A stretch of DNA of 7,609 bases. Origin: Candidatus Sabulitectum sp. (lineage in GTDB: Bacteria > Fermentibacterota > Fermentibacteria > Fermentibacterales > JCC-6). A program made the translations under genes and the position numbers. This document shows, in pieces, positions 1-5,496 of this stretch (position 1 is its first letter; each line of letters begins with the position of its first letter). The stretch covers positions 1 to 7,609 of the forward strand of contig JAOZLN010000117.1 in assembly GCA_029934845.1 (NCBI GenBank), written 5' to 3'. The notes beneath the pieces were generated by a model. It did not search any database and was not told where the DNA came from. It saw only the letters and a list, made by a program, of their open reading frames with translations.

Positions 1-2
1 CT

Positions 3-2279
3 GATGCTGTGAGAGTTCCCGGTGTTGATGCCGGTGAAACGGTGCTTAGCGCAGAAGCCCATGGTTATCAGTGGATCCGTATTCTTGAAAGTGATTATGC
101 AGTTATTGAGGTGACATCTTCGCCGGCAGTTCCCATGACTGCCTACGATAACTCCGGGGAGCCGCTTTCTTTCTCAACATCCGGAGAGCCTCTTGCACTG
201 TCCGCCTACAGCGACTACTGGTTCTGGATCAAAGCCGTCAGCGACGAACCTGTAGAGTTCACTGTAGAGTATCGCGATCCTGAACCTGTTACCAGTCAGG
301 GTATCTCGTCTTCTCTTTCTTCCTCTGAAATGGCAGAGATATGGACATTTACAGCAGAGGAAGAGGGTAAATGGAATATCCTGATCAGGGGAACTGACGA
401 AATTGCTGATCTTGATCTTGAGTTATACGGAGCCGGGAATAGTTTGTGGGCAGGAAGCTACAGTGCCAATTCAACAGAAAAACTTTCAATTGGGCTTCTT
501 GAAGGCGAAAGTATTCAGGTTGTAGTTTCAAGATACAACAAAGGCGGCAGTGGAGACTATTCTCTTGAGATCATGCGGTCAGGTGAAATGGATGTTCTAA
601 CCGGATCCATTACTGCCGACGCGGCAAGGGGTAATGTGCAGCGCTACAGGCTGCCTGAATTGCATAGCGAAGCTCTTCTTGAGATGACATATGAGAACGA
701 AGGGGATCTTGATCTGGTGGTTCGTAATGCTGAAGGTGAGATGCTTTATTCATCCAGTACCTATCTTTTCTCGGAGGGGCTTCTTATTCCAGCAGGTGAT
801 CTGCCTGCGGTGGTAGAGATCATTCCTTACGATGTGGGAGAAGATCAGGAGGAATTTCCCTACACGCTCAATTTGATTCAAGTTGATGCGGATGTACGCC
901 AGTTCCGCCCTGCCAATGTGGAAACAGGATTCGGACAGTCGGCTTTGTGCAGATTCATTGCACCGTCATCGGGCTTTTTCACCATTTCAGGGGTTTTTGA
1001 CAAACTGAGAGACGGGGATGTGAGACTTTTCAGCAACTATGGAGAGCCTTCTGCATTCATGATGACCGATAGAGGGGATGAGAGATTCTGTTTCTGGGCC
1101 CAGAGGGGTGACACTTTGTGGATTGCCCCGGTGTTCATGAGCTCTACCGGCGAAGGATCGTGTGAAGTCTCTGTGGAACAGTCAGAAACAGATCAGATCG
1201 CCGGCCTGGTTCACGGTAGAATAGATGAAACCACTTCCGCCCAGAAGTTCTATACAGTTCACGGTGAGGCTGGAAGTACTCTTGTTATTGAACTTCGGGG
1301 AGATCAGAGGGAATTTGATCTGGATATGCTGGTAAGCGGCCCGGGATATGTTCTTCAGGCAGAGGGTGGAGTGAGCAATACAGACAATGCCGCTGATGAA
1401 TCGGTAGCACTGTACTGTGAGGAAGACGCGGTTTATGGAGTTACTGTTTATGCATATACCAGAGGAGGACAGGGAACTTTTACAATCGAAGCCGAAAGAA
1501 TTCCGTCTGAAAGACTTCAGCCGGGCAACCCTGCTTCTGAAGAGACCTGGGCGGTGGTTGCCGGCATCAGTGGTTATGAATCCCGTGCCGACATACTGTC
1601 CAGAGCCAGCATGGATGCCATTGATTTTTATCGATTCCTGAGAGATGATCAGGGTGTTCACTCCGATCGCATTGTGCTTCTTGTAGATGCCGAGGCCAGG
1701 GCTGATGCCTTTAAGAATGCGGTTAATGACATTTCCAGTCGTGCCGATTCAGAGGATAGGCTTGTGGTGTTCTACAGTGGTCACGGTTCACAGGAGCCTC
1801 CCGGATCCGGGGGAGACGAGGAAGCAGATGGAGTGAATGAGTTACTCTGCTTTTATGATGAAGACATTTCAGATGATGAAATGAGAGAATTACTGGCAGG
1901 CTTTCCAGGCACAGTGTATCTTTTTGCCGATGCCTGCAACTCCGGAGGGTTTGTGAATGACTTTTCTGCCAGCGATGACATACTGATCCTTACTGCGGCA
2001 AGAGAAGACAGATCTGTCAGCGAAAGAGTTCTTACACCAATTCTTCTGGAAGGCTCCAGAGGAGCTGCTGACGCAAATGGTAATGGAGTTATCACCGCCG
2101 GTGAACTTGTTGAATATGTGGATGGGATCATGGCAAGGATCTGTCCTGTATGTGATGCTGTTGTAAACGAGGGTATGGCCGAGTGTCCGGAATGTGGTAC
2201 TGTTCTCAAGGGAGACTACAGAATTCCAAGACCGGAACAGGGACTTTTCCTCAATTCAGATGAAATAGTCTGGGAATAG
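3..2279 (+). CDS. Caspase-family (C14-like) peptidase with N-terminal PPC-like beta-sandwich array, 5' partial
   Basis: Likely a cysteine endopeptidase of the caspase/metacaspase fold. The frame is open to the left window edge; the GTG at 9 starts inside a beta-rich domain with no signal peptide, so the true start is upstream. Numbering residues from nt 9, about 500 residues form roughly five beta-sandwich segments of 85-105 aa resembling bacterial pre-peptidase C-terminal (PPC) domains (about 5-92, 95-193, 195-296, 297-394, 396-498). The caspase domain follows: AVVAGISGY (515-523), catalytic His in YSGHGSQ (H592), an acidic loop with DG (607-608), and catalytic Cys in ADACNSGGF (C643). A full 12-position EF-hand loop, D688 to E699, suggests calcium binding. 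A CxxC-x10-CxxC cluster (C712, C715, C726, C729) resembles a zinc ribbon inserted before the terminal IPRPEQG segment. No C-terminal membrane helix is visible. Export is inferred from the PPC-like domains only. Fold and catalytic dyad are well supported; substrate and role are unknown. Confidence 0.85.
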   Translation, partial: DAVRVPGVDAGETVLSAEAHGYQWIRILESDYAVIEVTSSPAVPMTAYDNSGEPLSFSTSGEPLALSAYSDYWFWIKAVSDEPVEFTVEYRDPEPVTSQGISSSLSSSEMAEIWTFTAEEEGKWNILIRGTDEIADLDLELYGAGNSLWAGSYSANSTEKLSIGLLEGESIQVVVSRYNKGGSGDYSLEIMRSGEMDVLTGSITADAARGNVQRYRLPELHSEALLEMTYENEGDLDLVVRNAEGEMLYSSSTYLFSEGLLIPAGDLPAVVEIIPYDVGEDQEEFPYTLNLIQVDADVRQFRPANVETGFGQSALCRFIAPSSGFFTISGVFDKLRDGDVRLFSNYGEPSAFMMTDRGDERFCFWAQRGDTLWIAPVFMSSTGEGSCEVSVEQSETDQIAGLVHGRIDETTSAQKFYTVHGEAGSTLVIELRGDQREFDLDMLVSGPGYVLQAEGGVSNTDNAADESVALYCEEDAVYGVTVYAYTRGGQGTFTIEAERIPSERLQPGNPASEETWAVVAGISGYESRADILSRASMDAIDFYRFLRDDQGVHSDRIVLLVDAEARADAFKNAVNDISSRADSEDRLVVFYSGHGSQEPPGSGGDEEADGVNELLCFYDEDISDDEMRELLAGFPGTVYLFADACNSGGFVNDFSASDDILILTAAREDRSVSERVLTPILLEGSRGAADANGNGVITAGELVEYVDGIMARICPVCDAVVNEGMAECPECGTVLKGDYRIPRPEQGLFLNSDEIVWE
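2070..2105 (+). other. EF-hand-type calcium-binding loop within the caspase-like protein
   Basis: Twelve codons encode DANGNGVITAGE, which satisfies the canonical EF-hand loop: Asp at position 1, Asn at 3 and 5, Gly at 6, Ile at 8, Thr at 9 and Glu at 12. It is followed by the helix-like LVEYVDGIM. Similar loops are common after the catalytic Cys in bacterial caspase homologues, and some metacaspases are calcium-activated. Calcium control of this protein is an inference. Confidence 0.65.
2142..2195 (+). other. Four-cysteine zinc-ribbon-like insert in the caspase-like protein
   Basis: The segment encodes CPVC, ten residues, then CPEC followed by Gly. The two CxxC knuckles with Pro at the second position and Gly after the last Cys match bacterial zinc-ribbon modules. 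It lies after the EF-hand-like loop and before the last predicted strand of the caspase domain, about 28 residues from the C terminus. Zinc ribbons are mostly known from cytoplasmic proteins, which sits awkwardly with the export suggested by the PPC-like domains. Confidence 0.65.
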
Positions 2280-2295
2280 AAGAGGGTATAAATTG
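2278..2295 (+). promoter_or_regulatory. Ribosome binding site deciding the TTG start of pheS
   Basis: An AGAAGAGGG stretch overlaps the stop codon of the upstream gene. Its GAGGG core ends 6 nt before the TTG at 2293. No ATG or GTG lies at the head of the frame; the first in-frame ATG would remove the conserved N-terminal helix beginning DLHPLEKTLL. TTG is therefore the best start. Confidence 0.7.
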
Positions 2296-3858
2296 TCAGA
2301 TACAGTATCAAAAGATCTGCACCCCCTGGAGAAAACACTGCTGAACTGGCTGTCTGAACACGGCCCCGGTGGTGATAAGGATGTCATGGCCGGTGCGGGA
2401 ATGGACGAAGGTTCATACAGAAGAGCTTTTCAGTGGCTTCTTTCCAGAGATATGGCTACTGTGGTATCCAGTGAAAAAACCGTTACCGTACAGCTGGGCC
2501 CTCTGGGTCTTTCTTATGCTGCTAAAGGAACTACACCGGAACTTGCGCTGATCGAAGCAGTGAAGAACGGAACAACTTCTCTGCCGGAAATACAGAAGAA
2601 TGAAATGTTTGACAGGGCTCAGTGGGGAAGTGCCATGGGCGCTCTTCTAAAAGGTGGAATATTGAAGAAAGGCTCAGACGGTCTTGTTTTGAATGACCCT
2701 TCCGGCGGAGTGTTCACCCTTATCAGAGAGAGTGTTTACTCTGTGATCAGCAGTGGGAAGACTCTGAACATTAGTGACTTAAACAATAAGGTTGCTGCGG
2801 AAGTATCCAATAGAGCCCCTAAAAGAGGAAAATCAAGAGCAGAGTTCGTTATCAACGAGACCACGAGTAATGTAATTGATATCACTTCCACAGGCCGGGA
2901 AGCTCTTGAGAATGCCCGTGGCAGGAACACCATTGGAATTCTTACCAGAGAGATACTTGCCTCAGGCGAATGGAAGAACGGATCTTTCAGACGATATCAG
3001 GTGGATATTCCCCCATCGAGGATACATGTAGGAAGATTGCATCCCTATGCCATGTTCCTTGATTCCGTAAGGGACAAGCTGCAGGCAATGGGTTTTCAGG
3101 AAATGAAAGGTTCACTGGTAGAAAGCGAATTCTGGAACAACGACGCATTGTTCATGCCGCAATTTCATCCTGCAAGAGATATTCATGACGCTTATTACCT
3201 GGAGGACGGAGTTGAAGTTGAACACCCTTCTCGAGTTCTTGGTGAAAAAGTGAAGGCTGCACATGAGACCGGTGGCGACACCGGGGGCAGAGGATGGGAA
3301 TACACTTTTGAGTGGGATCGTTCTTTGAAAGCCATAATGAGATCTCAGGGAACTGCTCTTTCTGCACGAACGCTTGGCTCAAACCCTGATATACCAGGGA
3401 AGTACTTTGGAATTGCCAAGTGTTTCCGGTATGACCAGGTTGATGCAACCCATCTTCCTGATTTCTTTCAGATAGAGGGAATTGTTCTTGGGGAAGACAT
3501 CAACATGAGACATCTTCTGGGATTACTGAAACTCTTCGCAATGGAAGTTGCAGGAGCTACCGAGTACAAGTTTGTTCCTGCTTATTTCCCGTTTACAGAG
3601 CCGTCGGTGGAACTGCATGTTAAACACCCTACACTGGGGTGGTTCGAGATGGGTGGAGCAGGTCTTTTCCGCCGTGAAGTATGCGGGCCTATGGGTATTG
3701 ATGTGCCTGTTATCGCCTGGGGGCTGGGGCTGGACAGAATGGCTTTGCTTGCTCTTGGTCTTTCTGACATAAGGGATCTTTTGAATCCCGATCTTGCAAA
3801 GTTGAGAGAGATGAGATCCACACCGGAAAAGTTGTTGGGAGGTGCTGACAATGCCTAA
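2293..3858 (+). CDS. pheS: Phenylalanine--tRNA ligase alpha subunit, archaeal/eukaryotic type
   Basis: This is the catalytic subunit of the (alpha-beta)2 class II synthetase that activates phenylalanine with ATP and loads it onto tRNA-Phe in the cytoplasm. The protein has 521 residues from a TTG start, far longer than the roughly 330-350 of ordinary bacterial PheS. The extra length is N-terminal: residues 1-200 begin DLHPLEKTLLNWL and look like the winged-helix modules of archaeal and eukaryotic alpha subunits. The catalytic core carries motif 1 (HPYAMFLDSVR, 250-260), the FWNNDALFMPQFHPARD stretch (280-296), motif 2 around KCFRYDQVDATHLPDFFQIEG (376-396) and motif 3 with GLGLDR (477-482). 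The glycine-rich GGAGLFRREV (454-463) has RR where relatives usually have RPE. It starts 13 nt after the caspase gene and overlaps pheT by 8 nt, so alpha and beta are probably translationally coupled. Confidence 0.95.
   Translation: MSDTVSKDLHPLEKTLLNWLSEHGPGGDKDVMAGAGMDEGSYRRAFQWLLSRDMATVVSSEKTVTVQLGPLGLSYAAKGTTPELALIEAVKNGTTSLPEIQKNEMFDRAQWGSAMGALLKGGILKKGSDGLVLNDPSGGVFTLIRESVYSVISSGKTLNISDLNNKVAAEVSNRAPKRGKSRAEFVINETTSNVIDITSTGREALENARGRNTIGILTREILASGEWKNGSFRRYQVDIPPSRIHVGRLHPYAMFLDSVRDKLQAMGFQEMKGSLVESEFWNNDALFMPQFHPARDIHDAYYLEDGVEVEHPSRVLGEKVKAAHETGGDTGGRGWEYTFEWDRSLKAIMRSQGTALSARTLGSNPDIPGKYFGIAKCFRYDQVDATHLPDFFQIEGIVLGEDINMRHLLGLLKLFAMEVAGATEYKFVPAYFPFTEPSVELHVKHPTLGWFEMGGAGLFRREVCGPMGIDVPVIAWGLGLDRMALLALGLSDIRDLLNPDLAKLREMRSTPEKLLGGADNA
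3837..3853 (+). promoter_or_regulatory. Strong ribosome binding site for pheT inside the end of pheS
   Basis: GGGAGGTG (3837-3844) is a near-consensus Shine-Dalgarno placed 6 nt before ATG 3851. This decides the start: the in-frame GTG at 3842 lies within the Shine-Dalgarno itself. The ATG also gives MPKIEIPLGD, which matches the usual beginning of archaeal-type PheT. Start and stop overlap by 8 nt, favouring coupling to pheS. Confidence 0.85.
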
Positions 3859-5491
3859 GATTGAAATACCTCTGGGAGACTTTCTGCCACTGGCACAAAT
3901 GAAGAACACTGATGATCTTGAAAAAAAGCTTGAATCTCTTAAGGCAGAACTTGACGGTTTGTCTGAGGAAACGGTCAAGATCGAGCTGAACGATACCAAC
4001 AGGCCGGATCTGTGGACAGCTGAAGGGGTTGCAAGAGGGCTGAGATGCCTGAAGAATGGAGCAGAGTCTCATCTTGATTCAATGGCTGAGCCACAGCTGC
4101 ATATTGATGTACACAGCGATTTGAATGAAATAAGACCCTTTGTTGCCGCATTCACTGCAATTGGATGGAAGGTGGACGACCTGGGGCTTGAGTCACTTAT
4201 CGTCGCCCAGGAAAAGATCGCTTCCAGTTTCGGTAAGGAAAGAAAGACTGCAGCAATAGGATTTTATCCTCTTGATGGGATCAGCTTTCCTGTAAGCTAC
4301 GAAACATCTTCTCCGGAAACGGTTTTTCAGCCCCTTGGTGAAGAACAGGAGATGACCCTGGCAGAGGTTCTCTCCAGCACTGAAGCAGGGATGAAATACT
4401 CCGGGCTTTTGAGTGGTCTTCAAAGCTATCCAGTATTGAAAGACAGCGCAGGTTCCATACTGTCTTTCCCGCCTGTTCTCAACAGCCATACCACTGGGCG
4501 GGTAGTCTCAGGAGATAGTCGACTGTTCTGTGAAGTTACAGGAACAGACTGGCATACGGTAAACCTTACAGCCACTATCCTGGCATGTAATCTTGAAGAC
4601 AGAGGTGCCGTTATCGGCCCTGTTGAGGTCAGGTATCCAAATGGTAATGTTTCTGTAACTCCTGTTATTTATCGTGATACTCTTACAGCTTCATTCAAAG
4701 AGATCACGGAGATGATCGGGTCCCCGGCGGAAGAACTGGATATCAACACCCTTCTTTCCAGGATGGACTATTGTGAGATAGAGGTGGGAGAAGATTCTGT
4801 TACTGCTGTTATGCCCCCGTACAGGCGGGATGGAATACACCCAAGAGACCTTATGGAAGATATTGTGATTGCCATAGGGCTTCACAACATAGAGCCTCTG
4901 CTTCCTGCAGAGTACACAGTTGGCTCTGCAGCACCTGTGGAACTTCTGGCCCGTTCTGTAAAATCTCTGCTGGTTGGTGCCGGTTGTGAAGAGATCATGA
5001 GACCTGTACTTACCAGTGTTGATAAGATATCAACCAGAACCAGAACTCCTGAACCTCCGATCAGAATAAGCAACCCAATGACAGCCGAGTACGGAGCAGT
5101 GTCAAACACTCTGCTTCCTGCTCTTCTCGAGGTGGAATCTTCCAGTGGTCATGCTGCTTTCCCTCACCGTTTGTTTACTGTGGGTGAGGTGCTGGGCAGA
5201 ACCGATGGATCTTTCTGCCGGACGAAGATAAATCTGGCGGTGAGTACAGGTGATGGTGATTTCGGATCAGCCCATTCCCTGCTGGGAATGATATGCCACC
5301 TTAGAGGGCTCGATCTTGCCCTTAAAGCCAGGGATGACAGCAGATTTGTTCCCGGAAGAAGTGCTGCGGTAATTATCAATGGCAATGAAGTTGGTATTCT
5401 GGGAGAGTTTCACCCCGGCGTACTGGAGGCATGGGGAATTACAGTACCAGTTGCCGGCTTTGAGCTGCCGCTTGAAAGTTTGAAGGTTTAG
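3851..5491 (+). CDS. pheT: Phenylalanine--tRNA ligase beta subunit, archaeal/eukaryotic type
   Basis: This is the non-catalytic partner of PheS, which binds tRNA and in this family hydrolyses mischarged Tyr-tRNA-Phe. The protein has 546 residues, the size of archaeal beta subunits and much shorter than the roughly 790-800 of typical bacterial PheT; the N-terminal EMAP-like tRNA-binding domain and C-terminal anticodon-binding domain of those forms are absent. Visible segments are the B1 start with NRPDLWTAEGVAR (50-62), the B3/B4 editing region (about 95-265, including QEKI at 120, AAIGFYPLD at 134-142, LSFPPVLNS at 204-212 and EVTGTD at 228-233), the B5 segment PPYRRDGIHPRDLMEDI (322-338), and the catalytic-like domain with ISNPMTAEY (406-414) and LLPALLE (421-427). 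The Arg usually found before LLP is replaced here (VSNTLLP). It overlaps pheS by 8 nt, and its stop lies 2 nt before the inferred uvrB start. Confidence 0.95.
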   Translation: MPKIEIPLGDFLPLAQMKNTDDLEKKLESLKAELDGLSEETVKIELNDTNRPDLWTAEGVARGLRCLKNGAESHLDSMAEPQLHIDVHSDLNEIRPFVAAFTAIGWKVDDLGLESLIVAQEKIASSFGKERKTAAIGFYPLDGISFPVSYETSSPETVFQPLGEEQEMTLAEVLSSTEAGMKYSGLLSGLQSYPVLKDSAGSILSFPPVLNSHTTGRVVSGDSRLFCEVTGTDWHTVNLTATILACNLEDRGAVIGPVEVRYPNGNVSVTPVIYRDTLTASFKEITEMIGSPAEELDINTLLSRMDYCEIEVGEDSVTAVMPPYRRDGIHPRDLMEDIVIAIGLHNIEPLLPAEYTVGSAAPVELLARSVKSLLVGAGCEEIMRPVLTSVDKISTRTRTPEPPIRISNPMTAEYGAVSNTLLPALLEVESSSGHAAFPHRLFTVGEVLGRTDGSFCRTKINLAVSTGDGDFGSAHSLLGMICHLRGLDLALKARDDSRFVPGRSAAVIINGNEVGILGEFHPGVLEAWGITVPVAGFELPLESLKV

Positions 5492-5496
5492 CTCTG
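5482..5496 (+). promoter_or_regulatory. Ribosome binding site and inferred CTG start codon of uvrB
   Basis: GAAGG (5482-5486) lies in the last codons of pheT, with 7 nt between it and CTG 5494. The uvrB frame is closed upstream by TGA at 5473-5475, and no ATG, GTG or TTG occurs in frame between that stop and the conserved phenylalanine codon at 5503. CTG 5494 yields (M)AGFLLKAPYGPAGDQP, which aligns without gaps to the E. coli UvrB N terminus (MSKPFKLNSAFKPSGDQP) one residue shorter. The next CTG, at 5509, would already cut into the conserved segment. Confidence 0.7.

Noticed and set aside
9..11. GTG 9 as the true start of the caspase-like protein
   Set aside because: The frame continues to the window edge, only eight bases precede it with no visible ribosome binding site, and the protein would begin inside a beta-sandwich domain without any signal peptide.
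1182..1661. Antisense open frame opposite the caspase-like gene, and similar antisense frames opposite pheS, pheT and uvrB
   Set aside because: Their translations show no recognisable domains, and each lies fully opposite a gene with strong family motifs; they are best explained as shadows of coding sequence.
3842..3844. GTG 3842 as the pheT start
   Set aside because: It lies within the GGGAGGTG Shine-Dalgarno that is correctly spaced for ATG 3851.
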